From contig JAPOVI010000070.1 in NCBI GenBank assembly GCA_026708265.1, forward strand, positions 1-64,000: a DNA stretch of 64,000 nucleotides, given 5' to 3'. The notes below the pieces were generated by a model. That model did not search any database. It saw only the letters and a program-made list of their open reading frames with translations, and was not told the origin of the DNA. Position 1 is the first letter of the stretch. Each line of letters opens with the position of its first letter. Below are positions 27,703 to 37,103 of the stretch, one piece after another. The position numbers and the translations under genes are program-made. Source of the stretch: Acidobacteriota bacterium (GTDB taxonomy: Bacteria; Acidobacteriota; Vicinamibacteria; Vicinamibacterales; UBA8438).

Positions 27703-29141
27703 GCAGGGAGACGTTCGAGAGCGGGGAGACGTTCGACGCAGTCATCGTCGGTGCGGGCACGGCAGGGATGCCCTGTGCGATCACCGCCGCGCAGCATGGA
27801 GCGCGGGTCGCCGTCGTCGAGAAGACCGCCGAGGTTGGAGGCTCGCTGCACGTGAGCGCGGGCAGCATGTCGGCTGCCGGAACCCGCCGGCAGCGCGAGC
27901 GGGGTATTGACGACGACCCGCGGCTGCACCTCGACGACATCATCCGAATCACGAGGGGAACGGCAAATCCAGCGCTTGCGCGCCTTGCCGTCGAAGAGGC
28001 CCCTCACGCAGTCGACTGGCTCGACGAGCTCGGTTACGCCTTCGACGAGGCAACCCCGCTCATCTACTCGGGCTATGAGCCCTACTCGCGCGCCCGGGTG
28101 TACTTCGGTCAGGATCTGGCGCGCTCGATCTACGTCGTGCTACGACCGCTGTGGGACGAGCACGTCGCGGCGGGTCGCATCGTCCCGTTCCTCGAGACGT
28201 CGCTTCAGAGCCTCCTTCTGGACGAACAGCGTGTCGTCGGCGTCACCGCCTGCAGGAAGACCGGCGAGCTTACGCTCCGCTCCCAGGCCGTCGTGCTCGC
28301 AACGGGCGGGTACGGCTCGAACCCAGAGCTGTTCAGCGAGCTCACGCCGGGCAGTCCACGGCTGGTGAGCGCAACCCGCCTGTCCTCCACCGGCGACGGG
28401 CTGCAGATCGCGCGCGAGCACGGCGCTGCCGTTCGCGGTACGGAGCATTACCTGGGCACGATTGGGGGGATCGAGGAGGAGCCGGGCTCAGGCCGTTCGG
28501 ACTGGTGGGCCGGCTACGCGAACATCTATCCGTCCGAGCGCCCGCCGGCCGAGATCCACGTGAATGGGCACGGAGTGCGCTTCGTTGCTGAGGATCATCC
28601 GAGCCCCGACCTTCGGCAGCGCATCCAGCTCGAGCAGCCCGATGGGAAGCTCTGGGTTGTCTTCGGCGCGGGTGCGCTCAAGGCCGGTGAGCCGCTCGTG
28701 CCCCAGTGGGATGCCGCGACGTTCCGCCGCAAGGCGAGGGAGGGCCGCTGTGCCTTCAGCGCGTCGACACTGCGGGAGCTCGCCGGTCGGGCCGGTATCG
28801 ATGCCGACGGGCTGGAGCGCACGGTGAGGGCGTGGAACGAGGCTGTACGAACTGGGGTCGACCCGCTTGGGCGTCGCGAGCCCGGTCCACCGATCGACAC
28901 GCCCCCCTACTACGCGCTGCTGACGCACCCAATTTCGCTGCTCACGTTCGCCGGTCTCGCCGTCGACACCGACCTCCGCGTCCTCAGCGAGAGTGGCGTG
29001 CCGATCGAAGGTCTCCATGCGATCGGCGAGGTCATCGGTGGCAGCGCGGTCACCGGCAACGCCTTCTGCACGGGCATGATGGTGACCCCCGCGCTCAGCT
29101 TCGGCCGGATCGTCGGCCGCAGGCTCACCGTCTCGGTCTAA
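27699..29141 (+). CDS. FAD-dependent oxidoreductase (KSTD/fumarate reductase-like flavoprotein)
   Basis: 480 residues, GTG start overlapping the hydrolase stop. FAD_binding_2 architecture: AVIVGAGTAGMPCAITAAQ with GxGxxG near the start, VVEKTAEVGGSL, VLATGGYGSNPEL, and C-terminal GEVIGGSAVTGNAFCTGM. Members dehydrogenate ketosteroids or reduce fumarate/urocanate-like enoates. No signal peptide or heme motif, so a soluble cytoplasmic enzyme. Together with the coupled hydrolase-fold protein it suggests a catabolic pair acting on an enone or ring substrate (inference). Confidence 0.85.
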   Translation: MSRETFESGETFDAVIVGAGTAGMPCAITAAQHGARVAVVEKTAEVGGSLHVSAGSMSAAGTRRQRERGIDDDPRLHLDDIIRITRGTANPALARLAVEEAPHAVDWLDELGYAFDEATPLIYSGYEPYSRARVYFGQDLARSIYVVLRPLWDEHVAAGRIVPFLETSLQSLLLDEQRVVGVTACRKTGELTLRSQAVVLATGGYGSNPELFSELTPGSPRLVSATRLSSTGDGLQIAREHGAAVRGTEHYLGTIGGIEEEPGSGRSDWWAGYANIYPSERPPAEIHVNGHGVRFVAEDHPSPDLRQRIQLEQPDGKLWVVFGAGALKAGEPLVPQWDAATFRRKAREGRCAFSASTLRELAGRAGIDADGLERTVRAWNEAVRTGVDPLGRREPGPPIDTPPYYALLTHPISLLTFAGLAVDTDLRVLSESGVPIEGLHAIGEVIGGSAVTGNAFCTGMMVTPALSFGRIVGRRLTVSV

Positions 29142-29530
29142 TGCTGAGCGTCTGGGCATGCGCTGACTCCGAGATGGAGAGATGGTTGCTCATCCCGGTT
29201 TCTTCTTGTAGGCGCTGTGGACGATGTTGCCTGGGGCTCTTCCTCTTGTGAGTGTTCCCGGTGTGGGCGGGGTCGCGGTTGTCGTTCGTGAGGTAGTGGT
29301 TGACGTCGCCTTTGAGCGCTGTCTGTTCTAGGACGAGTCCCGGATGAACCGGGATGGCAGCCAGGGGCAGCCCCGTTCGCTCATCCACAGCGACGGACCA
29401 TTGACCGCTGGCTCCCTCCGCGTCTGAGGTCTGGCGGAGCGGCGTCCGTGGCGCTGGCCTGGCGGGCACGGCAGCGCGGAACGGCCTGACGGCGCGGTTG
29501 GGTTGCGCGCCCGGGCCGTGCAACTGCGGA

Positions 29531-29627
29531 CACTCGGCGCAGTTTCGTGACGCTCTTGTGACGGTCCGTGCGCAAGCTGTGCGCTCTTCTGGGCTACCCT
29601 CCCCGGGCGGAGGGTGGGTGGTCTGTC
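29531..29627 (+). repeat. Interspersed structured repeat, copy 8
   Basis: GGCGCAGTTTCGTGACGCTC, TTGTGACG, CGTGCGCAAGCTGTGCGC, GGGCTACCCTCCCCGGGCGG and a G-rich tail. Between two plus-strand genes. Confidence 0.85.
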
Positions 29628-30072
29628 ATGGCAGGCGGCCTGCTCGGCCCGCGCGGCGGCGTGAGCGGGCTGTGTGGTGGCGTGAGCGGGCCGTGCGGCG
29701 GCCTGCCTGGCCCGCGCCAGGCGGGAGTTGTCTCGCGAGCACACGGAGCGCGACATCGAGCATGTCCAGTCCCGTGCCCACGCGGAGCTGCCGTGACTGT
29801 GTTAGCGGCCGGCGGCTCTTGACAGGTGGGCGGGCTCACCCGACCATCCACACCAAACCCGTGGCGCCTCCAGGCGTCTGCCACCCAATCCCCCAGCCCA
29901 GGGGTTCATGACAACCCGGGCAACTCACGGCTCCCGCCGGGTACGAAACCCTCCCCCCGACGGCGGCCGGAACCACCCAGGCAGGGCCTACCTCGTAACA
30001 GCCTGGCTTGTTTTTCTCCAGCTGGGTTTTGGAGTGACGCCGCTCGCGCACGTAGGCACGCAAGACCACCCC

Positions 30073-30078
30073 TACAAT
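30073..30078 (+). promoter_or_regulatory. Possible -10 box giving a near-leaderless transcript
   Basis: TACAAT 8 nt before ATG 30087 would place the transcript start at or within 1-2 nt of the start codon; no ribosome site precedes this ATG. No good -35 box is visible, so this is tentative. Confidence 0.3.
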
Positions 30079-30086
30079 CGCCAGCC

Positions 30087-32483
30087 ATGACAGCAGCCGC
30101 TCATCCTCCGCGCGGATCGATCGGCGAACGGGTGCCCGTGAGGGACGGTGACCGCTTCCTCAGCGGCGGTGCGACCTACTCGGATGATGTCGTCGTGCCT
30201 GGGATGACGCACGCGGCTGTCCTTCGAAGCTCCCACGCGCATGCGAGAATCGTCCATATCGATACCGCCGCGGCACGTGAGGCGCCGGGTGTTCTGGTTG
30301 TGATCACGGGCGCAGAGGCTCGCGATGTCGCGGGACCGATTCCGCACTGGATGAGCCCCGTGGACGGCGGCGGCAACCACGCTGACGTCTTCTGCCTGGC
30401 CCTCGACAAGGTGCTCTACGAGGGACAACCCGTGGCGGCGGTCGTAGCGCAGACCAGGGCCGATGCCACCGCGGCGCTTGCGCTCATTGACGTCGAGTAT
30501 GAGCCGCTGCCGTTCGTGATAAACGCCGAGGAGGCGCTCGAACCCGACGCACCCTTGCTGTACGAGGACTGGCCGGACAACGTGATCGAGCGCGGTCGGT
30601 TTGAGGACGGGGATGTCGATAGGGCCTTCGCGCGGTCGCCTCACGTCGTGGAGGACGAGATCCATATCCAGCGTTACACGAGCGCGCCGATCGAGACGCG
30701 CGTTTACGTGGCCGACTGGGACGTACGCGGCGGGCGGCTCACGGTGCATGGCACCTTCCAGAACCCGCACATCGTGCGCGGTGTGCTCGCGGGCGCCCTC
30801 GACCTTCCCGAGACGCGCGTGAGGGTGATCGCTCCGGCAATCGGCGGCGGCTTTGGAATGAAGATGCACGGACACCCCGAGGAGGTGCTGGTGTGCGTGC
30901 TCTCGAAGCTTGCGGGCCGGCCTGTCAAGTGGTTTGAGACACGCCAGGAAGCGCTTCACATCGGTGGGCGCGAGCAGATTCATCGCTTCCGCGCGGCGTT
31001 CGACGACGACGGGACGGTCACCGGCTTGGTGGTCGACATCGTCGCCAACGTCGGGGCGCTCCAGGCCCTCTCGAGCTGGGGCATGGTCTTCGTGACCGCG
31101 CTGAGCTTCCCCGCCGGCTACCGCATCGCGAACGCCCGCGTCGACTTCACGATCGTCGCGACCAACAAGGGCGTGTGGAACGGTGCCCGCGGCTACGGGA
31201 AAGAGGCCACGACGTTGTGCATGGAGCGCATGATCGAGCTCGTGGCCGCGCATCGTGGGCTCGACCCGGTGACGGTGCGCCGCCGCAACCTCATTCGGGC
31301 CGACGAGTTTCCCTACACGACCACCTCGGGGTTGAACATCGACTCGGGCGACTACCACGGCGCTCTCGAGGCGATGCTCGAGCTGCTCGACTACGCCGGC
31401 TGGCGCCTCAAGCAGGAGCGCGCGCGGGCGGAGGGACGCTATCTGGGTGTCGGCATCGCCTATGAGCTGACGCCGGAGGGTGCCGACATTCCCCACACCA
31501 TCGTTAGCGGCTACGACACGACGACGGTGAAGATGGGCCCGGACGGAGCCGTCACCGTGCTGACTGGCGTGACGAGCCCGGGAGGCGGGAACGATACGGG
31601 CATTGCTCAGATCGTGGCGGGGGAGCTCGGGATCGATCCGGCCGCGATCCTCGTCATCCAGGGCGACACGGACGCGTGCCCGTACGGGTTCGGTAACTAC
31701 TCGGGGCGCAGCATGCTCGTTGGAGGCGGCTCGGCCGCCCTTGCCGCTCGTGATATCGGAGGGCGGCTCCTGAAGGTTGGCGCGGCCATGCTGGAGGCCG
31801 ATGAGTCCGACCTCAAGCTCGCCGATGGGCGCGTGAGGATGCGGGGCGAGCACCTGCACGGGATCGCCATCGGCGCTGTTGCCAATGCCGTCTACACGCT
31901 CGCGTTCGCCGATGCCAGCATGGTGACGCCGCCCCTCGAGGCAACCTACACCTACAAGCCTGGCAACATCAGCCACACGCCTGACGCGAAGGGGCGCATC
32001 AACCCCTACCCGACCTACTCGAACGGAGCATACGGGGCTGTCGTCGAGGTCGATCGTGAGACGGGCGCGGTCGAGATCTGCGATCTTGCCTCGGTACACG
32101 ACTGCGGCACGATCGTCAATCCCGCCCTTGTCGAGGGGCAGACCCTCGGCGGCATTGCGATGGGAGCCGGGGCGGCGCTCAGCGAGGAGCAGCGATACGG
32201 CGCCGCAGGGCACCTGCTCTCCAACCGCCTCAAGACGTACCTCATGATGCGCGCCGGCGATCTTCCTGCCATCAAGCTCGGCCACCAGGTCACGCCGAGT
32301 CCGTACACGCTGCTCGGCACCAAAGGCGCCGGCGAGGCTTCGGTTGGAGGAGGGCTTGCCGCCGTCGCCAACGCCGTCGCCGATGCGCTCGGGCCGCTCG
32401 GCGTCCCAATCCGCCAGTTCCCGCTCACGCCGCCGAGAATTCTCGCTCTCATCGCCGCGCACGGGGACACCGAGCCCGCTTAG
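30087..32483 (+). CDS. Xanthine dehydrogenase-family molybdenum hydroxylase, large subunit
   Basis: 798 residues. Mo-binding aldehyde-oxidase/xanthine-dehydrogenase fold: N-terminal SIGERVPVRDGDRFLSGGATY, AIGGGFGMKMHGHPEE (about 252-267), NYSGRSMLVGGGSA, and GTKGAGEAS with the catalytic Glu E750. The substrate-channel segment usually containing YRGAGRPE reads VWNGARGYGKEATTL, so specificity cannot be predicted. Normally this subunit works with a 2Fe-2S subunit and an FAD subunit; neither is encoded next to it here. ATG 30087 is the family-consistent start. Confidence 0.9.
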   Translation: MTAAAHPPRGSIGERVPVRDGDRFLSGGATYSDDVVVPGMTHAAVLRSSHAHARIVHIDTAAAREAPGVLVVITGAEARDVAGPIPHWMSPVDGGGNHADVFCLALDKVLYEGQPVAAVVAQTRADATAALALIDVEYEPLPFVINAEEALEPDAPLLYEDWPDNVIERGRFEDGDVDRAFARSPHVVEDEIHIQRYTSAPIETRVYVADWDVRGGRLTVHGTFQNPHIVRGVLAGALDLPETRVRVIAPAIGGGFGMKMHGHPEEVLVCVLSKLAGRPVKWFETRQEALHIGGREQIHRFRAAFDDDGTVTGLVVDIVANVGALQALSSWGMVFVTALSFPAGYRIANARVDFTIVATNKGVWNGARGYGKEATTLCMERMIELVAAHRGLDPVTVRRRNLIRADEFPYTTTSGLNIDSGDYHGALEAMLELLDYAGWRLKQERARAEGRYLGVGIAYELTPEGADIPHTIVSGYDTTTVKMGPDGAVTVLTGVTSPGGGNDTGIAQIVAGELGIDPAAILVIQGDTDACPYGFGNYSGRSMLVGGGSAALAARDIGGRLLKVGAAMLEADESDLKLADGRVRMRGEHLHGIAIGAVANAVYTLAFADASMVTPPLEATYTYKPGNISHTPDAKGRINPYPTYSNGAYGAVVEVDRETGAVEICDLASVHDCGTIVNPALVEGQTLGGIAMGAGAALSEEQRYGAAGHLLSNRLKTYLMMRAGDLPAIKLGHQVTPSPYTLLGTKGAGEASVGGGLAAVANAVADALGPLGVPIRQFPLTPPRILALIAAHGDTEPA

Positions 32484-32941
32484 CCCGGGGGCGCTGCGCC
32501 GAGACCACGTGGGGCGCTGGGCCGGGGGCTGCGTCCGGGGCGCCTATGCCCCGTCACCCGCCCTCAGCTTGCGAAAGGCAACCCACCCCCTACCCACCAC
32601 CCGGGGGGGAGGGTAGCCCAGGAAGGCGCACGGGATTGTCACAGAAGCGTCACGAAACTGTGGCCACGCTGCACGGCCCTGCGCAGCCTGTCGTCCCTGC
32701 ACTCGACGCGCCTCACCCTGCGCGCCCTGTGGCCGCCCTTGCCGCTATCTCGGCCTCATCCAGGTCATCCCCTTAGACCTGCCTACCTTGACACCGCCAG
32801 CCTCCAAGAAGGCCCGCTTGGGCCAACGCGCATTTAAGATTCATAGGGAACGTCGCGGAACGAACGTCGCGAAACGGGCGCCTACTGATGGTGCTCGGCG
32901 GCGCCTGCGGTCGCCGCGCAGACGAACGGGGAGTGGCCAGC
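32484..32941. other. Intergenic region
   Basis: About 460 bp; contains the minus-strand repeat copy 9 and no supported gene. Confidence 0.5.
32578..32668 (-). repeat. Interspersed structured repeat, copy 9
   Basis: Read on the minus strand: CAGTTTCGTGACGCTTC, TGTGACA, GTGCGCC, GGGCTACCCTCC then CCGGGTGGTGGG and the G-rich tail. Confidence 0.85.
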
Positions 32942-33364
32942 ATGGGACAGATGAGCAATGCCGAGATCGCCAGGTTCACGGCGGAGTGTTTCAACACGCG
33001 AGACTTTGGTGCGACGAACCCGTTTCTCTCAGAGGATCTCGAGTGGAAGGAGATCCCCAACGGCCGCGTGTTCCGAGGCCCAGCAGGAGCGATCGAGGAG
33101 TACGAGGCGTGGGCTCGTGCCTTCCCGGATGGCAGGGTGGAGGTCAAGAACGTCATCGGCGAGGGTGATCGTGTGGTCGTCGAGATGGTCGTCACCGGCA
33201 CGAACACCGGCCCTATGCTCGGACCGGACGGCGCCGAGCTTCCGCCTACCGGGAAGTACACCGTCCTCGGGTTGTGCGACGTCATGGAGTTCAAGGACGG
33301 CCAAGTGATTGGAGGGCGAAGCTACTTCGACCTCGACACGCTCAAGCGCCAGCTGCAAGGCTGA
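32942..33364 (+). CDS. SnoaL-like protein
   Basis: 140 residues, SnoaL/ester-cyclase type: N-terminal helix NAEIARFTAECFNTRD, then DLEWKEIPNGRVFRGPAGAIEEY and a strand-rich C-terminal half with VVVEMVVTGTNTGPM and LGLCDVMEFKDGQVIGGR. Similar proteins cyclise or hydrate small substrates. It sits 75 nt before the disrupted flavoprotein. Confidence 0.8.
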   Translation: MGQMSNAEIARFTAECFNTRDFGATNPFLSEDLEWKEIPNGRVFRGPAGAIEEYEAWARAFPDGRVEVKNVIGEGDRVVVEMVVTGTNTGPMLGPDGAELPPTGKYTVLGLCDVMEFKDGQVIGGRSYFDLDTLKRQLQG

Positions 33365-33438
33365 GCACGTGCTCGGGCTTGCGTCGTCGAGCAGGCCGGG
33401 AATGATCGACCAGGGCGCACGGTAAGGCCCGAGCGGCC

Positions 33439-33893
33439 TTGAGTGGCTGCTGCGATCTCCTGATCGTCGGTGGAGGCACGGCTGGCATGCCGTGTGCGAT
33501 TGCCGCTGCCGAGGCGGGCGCGCGCCCGGTGGTTGTCGAGAAGACCGAGGATGTTGGTGGCACGCTTTCCGTCAACTTCACCGGGCACATCTCAGCGCGT
33601 CGGGGACGTGCCGGCAGCGCGCGCGGGGGATCGACGACTCGCCCGACGAGCACTTCGCCGACGTCATGCGTATCAGCAACGTGCTGGCTGATCCGCTGCT
33701 CGTGCGGCTGGCTGTCGATGAGGCTCCCGCCACGATCGACTGGCTTGAGGACCTGGGCTTCGACTTCGATCCCGACTGTCCAGGGTTCGCCTACCTCCAC
33801 GAGACCTACTCGCGGCCTCGCACCTACTGGGGGAAGGCAGGGGGCGTGTCGATCCTCGCTGCGCTGCGCACCCGTTGGGATGCGCAGTGCTGG
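33439..33893 (+). pseudogene. FAD-dependent oxidoreductase remnant (frameshifted, 3'-truncated)
   Basis: N-terminal third of a flavoprotein close to the intact one at 27699: LLIVGGGTAGMPCAIAAAEAG and VVEKTEDVGGTLSVNF in frame 1, then after a 1-nt slip near 33597 GTCRQRARGIDDSPDEHF, NVLADPLLVRLAVDEAP and DLGFDFDPD. Homology ends near 33890 at ALRTRWDA, and the next bases belong to the 3' part of a gene on the other strand. About 300 residues are missing, so this copy is non-functional if the sequence is right. Confidence 0.7.
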
Positions 33894-33894
33894 A

Positions 33895-34538
33895 GGACGC
33901 CGATGCGGAACTGCGATCGCCGGCGGTTCCCATCCGCGAGCCCGCGCGCGATGGCCGCCAAGACGACGTCGCTAAGGAACTCGACCGAGTGGACCGCGTT
34001 GACGATCACCCCTTCCGCGATCTCGCCGGCGAGCCGGCTCACGCCTGCGCGTGTCACACCGAGGTAGACGGGGATCGGCAGCTCGGGACGCACACGGTCG
34101 GGTGCATAGCTGCCGACCCGGTAGAAGCTCCCCTCGAAGCGAGCAGGCTGGTCGGGCCGTGCGGCCCAGACGGCTCGCGTTGCGCTCACGAGCTCGCGCA
34201 TGCGCTCGATCGGGTGCTCATAGGGGATGCCGTGCCAACCCTTGCTGCGATCACGCGGCATGACGCCGAGGCCGACCAGGTACCGGCTCCCAGAGATCTC
34301 TGCAAGGCCGGCTGCAGCGAGTGCCATTGCGACGGGCGTCCTGGTCGGCGTTACGACTGCAAACAGGAGCGAAATCCGCTCGGTACGCATGACCGCCGCC
34401 GTGAGCAGCGAGAACGTCTCGTTGTAGCCATCGCCGGCAGAGATGAGGTCGAAGCCGCTCGTCTCAGCCGCCTTAGCGAGCTCGAGTGAGGCGGCGATGG
34501 GCAACAGCGGATAGCTGATCGCGACGCCGAGCTTCAAC
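33895..34538 (-). pseudogene. LLM-class oxidoreductase remnant (3'-truncated)
   Basis: About 214 residues of a luciferase-like oxidoreductase from TTG 34538: KLGVAISYPLLPIAAS, GSRYLVGLGVMPRDRSKGWH, VYLGVTRAGVSRLAGEIAEG. It aligns with the intact gene at 25802 up to ARGLADGNRRR, then ends near 33895, lacking the last ~100 residues. Its start overlaps the stop of the disrupted cupin upstream (TTGA), so cupin and LLM formed an operon. Confidence 0.7.
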
Positions 34539-35411
34539 GACGCCTCGCCGCCTGGGGCACCGTTCCGTCCTCCCATGCAGCGTGGCGTGGAGGCTCGAGC
34601 CACGAGGTTGTGTCGAGGTAGCCTTCGACGATGGCCTTGCCGCCCTCGTAGTCGCGACGGGTCATGTCAATCGGCCCCGCCGTCTCGCACAGGAGCACCG
34701 CGCTGAATTGGCTCACCATGGGCGCATGCCAGAACTCCGCCGGATTGCCCATGCAGCTGCCCGGAGCGACCCGGCTTGAGCCGGCGAGGAGCATGTCGCC
34801 GGCCAGGAAGATCATTCCCTCCCATACCCCGTGCACGTGCTCCTGCGGATCGGCATGGCCGGGGGACATCAGCCACAGGCGCAGGAAGCCTGCTGGCGGA
34901 CGCTCCGCAGGACGCCCGCCTCCGCGAGGCGCAGCGACTTGGAGAAGCCGGCGTGCGGGGCGTGCGGGTACTCCCGCTCCTGCCGCGGTTCGTGGTGAAC
35001 GCGGGTCACGTGAATCTACTCCCGCCCAGAGGGCGCCATCGACGGGTTCGAGAACACGAACACCTGGGCTCCGCCGGTGCTGCCGAGATCGCAGCCGAAG
35101 CCGCGGGGCACCAACGTGTATCCGCCCGCACCCACTTTGGCGCCCTCGACAGACAGGTCGCCCTCGCACACGGAGAGCTCGAGCGTCGCCTCCTCGTCGC
35201 AATGCGTTGGCGGCCAGCCCGCGGGCAGCCGAGCCATCGATGTCGGAGCGCCCGTGACCGCGTCATGCGAGATCAGCTTCGACTCGAGGCCACGGAGGAG
35301 CCGAACATCCCCCTGATGCACCGAGTCGAGCGCATGGATGCTGAAAAACTGCGGCTCGGCGCGGCTCTTCCGCGCTCGCTCGGCTCGAGAGAGAGAGAGA
35401 GAGAGAGTCAC
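34534..35411 (-). pseudogene. Cupin-domain protein, frame disrupted
   Basis: N-terminal part in one frame (LDSVHQGDVRLLRGLESKL, TSMARLPAGWPPTHCDEEAT, then VFVFSNPSMAPSG) and C-terminal part in another (HADPQEHVHGVWEGMIFLAG, PGSCMGNPAEFWHAPMV, LCETAGPIDMTRRDYEGGKA). Between 35016 and about 34870 the frame changes at least once. Related to the two-cupin proteins at 11516 and 24053. A GA dinucleotide run (35387-35407) lies at the 5' end. Confidence 0.65.
35387..35407 (+). repeat. GA dinucleotide microsatellite
   Basis: Ten and a half uninterrupted GA units, at the 5' end of the minus-strand disrupted cupin gene, where they read as TC. Such a run can slip and may add to the frame problems here. 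Confidence 0.9.
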
Positions 35412-35529
35412 AGCCTTCGTCGTTCACGCCCTCCGCGGGAGGATCCCTCGAATGGATTGCGCGCGGCGGTCGCCTTGAGTATAAGGGCGTCATGCTGGCT
35501 GTCCCATCCCACGGCGTCGGGGAGTAGAG

Positions 35530-36197
35530 GTGTGGAAGTACGAGGCGCTGCTGGTTCTGCACCTCGTGTTCGTGATCCTCTGGCTTGGCCGGACCTGTTC
35601 TCCTGGTACGTGTGGGCGGCTCTCCGCAATCCGCGCTACGACATCTCAGGCCGGATGGTCCTGACCGAGACGTTCCGCATGCTCGACCAGTACTCGTGCA
35701 CGGCGACCATCCTGCTGATCCCGACAGGCATCGGGCTCTTACGCCTCGGCGGCTTCGGACTTCAGAACCTCCCGGTCGCGCTGCTCTGGCTCGCGGCCGG
35801 CGTTTGCTTCCTCTGGGTCATCGGCAGCGTCTGGATCACCGGTATCCAGCGCAGCTGGAAGGGGATGAAGTGGTTTGCCCGTACCGAGCTCGTGCTGCGC
35901 TTGCTCGTCGCGATCGTGGCGCTCATCATGCTCGGAACCTCTCTCGGCTCAGGCGACACCGTAACCTCCACCTGGCTCCTGATCAAGATCACGATTTTCG
36001 CGTGGATCATGCTCGCGGCAATCGCGGCCTTCCTGCTCCCGAACCCCTTCGTGATGATGTACGAGATGTCTCAGTCGGGGGCGATGCCCGAGCGCGAGTC
36101 TCGCTTCACCCAGAGCATCGACCGGATCATGTGGATCGTGGTCGCGATCAACACGACCCTGATCGTCATGGTCATCGTCGCGGTGGCGCGGCTCTGA
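35530..36197 (+). CDS. Integral membrane protein (CopD/DUF2269-like), paralogue B, one probable frameshift
   Basis: About 222 residues from GTG 35530: KYEALLVLHLVFVILWLG in frame 1, then PDLFSWYVWAALRNPRYD in the next frame. One missing C in a CC run near 35586 explains the switch. Six to seven membrane helices (TILLIPTGIGLLRLGGFGL, LLWLAAGVCFLWVIGSVW). Paired in tandem with the next gene; both resemble the protein at 16890. Function unknown. Confidence 0.7.
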
Positions 36198-36222
36198 TGC
36201 CCGGACGCTCGTGGCCGGCGCG

Positions 36223-36933
36223 ATGACGCTCATGGCCGTCCTCGCTGACGGGCCGCTCCGCGTCGCCCACCTCCTCGTTGCGGCGGCGTGGATCGGCGCC
36301 AATATCGGACTCCTCTACGTGAGCGTTGCAGTCCGGCGGAAGGGGCTCTCGGCCGAGACGCGCGGCGAGCTCGTCAAGGCCCTCGGTTTCCTCGAGCTGG
36401 TCGTTGGCGTGTGCCTGCTGCTGATCATTCCCCTGGGTATCGGCTTCGTCTACGCGGCTGGGCTCGGCCTGCACGACCTCGGCAGCGGCTCGGCCAACGC
36501 GCTGTTCTGGGGCCTGCTGGCGCTGACCGCGGCGTGGATCGCTGCGCACTGGCGGGAGAACCGCGAGCTCGGTGCGGGAATGGTGGCAACGCCCTTCCAG
36601 CGTGTGTATACGCCCGCCAGCTGGGTGCTTCGCTTGGTCTTCTGCGGCTTCTTCCTGATCACCGGGGCAACGTCGCTTGCCGGCAGCGGCATTTGGGCTT
36701 CCGATCACATCGCCTGGAAGTCCATACTCCTTGGGTTCATTCTCGGGATGGAGCGCCTGACGAACTACCTGTTCCGCGACTTCGGGCCGGTGTTCGCCGA
36801 GCTTGTGATCGGCGGGGAGACCCCCGAGCGCTTCGACCGCTTCAACCGGCTGTTTCTGAACGCGTACCCGCCCGTCCTGACCCTCTATGCAGCGATCATC
36901 GCCGGCGCAATCATCGGGGTCACAGGGCTCTAG
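36223..36933 (+). CDS. Integral membrane protein (CopD/DUF2269-like), paralogue C
   Basis: 236 residues from ATG 36223 (GTG 36211 possible). Helices LRVAHLLVAAAWIGANIGLLY, ELVVGVCLLLIIPLGIGFVY, NALFWGLLALTAAWIAAH and so on. Very like the 16890 product (GIWASDHIAWK versus GIWEANHVAWK; NAYPPVLTLYAAII versus YPPVLAIYGAVI). Starts about 25 nt after paralogue B, so the two may form a heteromeric membrane unit. Confidence 0.72.
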   Translation: MTLMAVLADGPLRVAHLLVAAAWIGANIGLLYVSVAVRRKGLSAETRGELVKALGFLELVVGVCLLLIIPLGIGFVYAAGLGLHDLGSGSANALFWGLLALTAAWIAAHWRENRELGAGMVATPFQRVYTPASWVLRLVFCGFFLITGATSLAGSGIWASDHIAWKSILLGFILGMERLTNYLFRDFGPVFAELVIGGETPERFDRFNRLFLNAYPPVLTLYAAIIAGAIIGVTGL

Positions 36934-37103
36934 CATGTCCTGGGCCGTTGCTGGCGTGGGGCGTGCTCTGGGGACGGTGAGACCCGCACTCGCGAGGAAC
37001 ACGGGGCGCGTCAGCAACACAGGGCGTTTCGGCCGGCGGCTTGCGGCTCGGCGCGGCCGAGAGGGCCGCGAGGGGCTGGCATGCTGCTGCATCCGCCCAG
37101 CGC

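Larger units (their letters stand above)
29142..30086. other. Long intergenic region
   Basis: About 940 bp without a supported gene. Has a repeat copy (29531-29627), a doubled GGCGTGAGCGGGC unit at 29656-29705 and a possible -10 box just before the next gene. A minus-strand open frame at 29125-29523 is not family-like enough to call. Confidence 0.5.

Noticed and set aside
29125-29523. Minus-strand open frame with VDERTGLPLAAIPVHPG and LEQTALKGDVNHYL
   Set aside because: Looked briefly like an integrase or transposase end, but no catalytic motif, no inverted repeats and no start context.
30072-32462. Minus-strand open frame of 796 codons
   Set aside because: Shadow of the molybdenum hydroxylase gene.
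35387-35407. GA run as a regulatory element
   Set aside because: Its position at the edge of a broken gene gives no support beyond a simple microsatellite.
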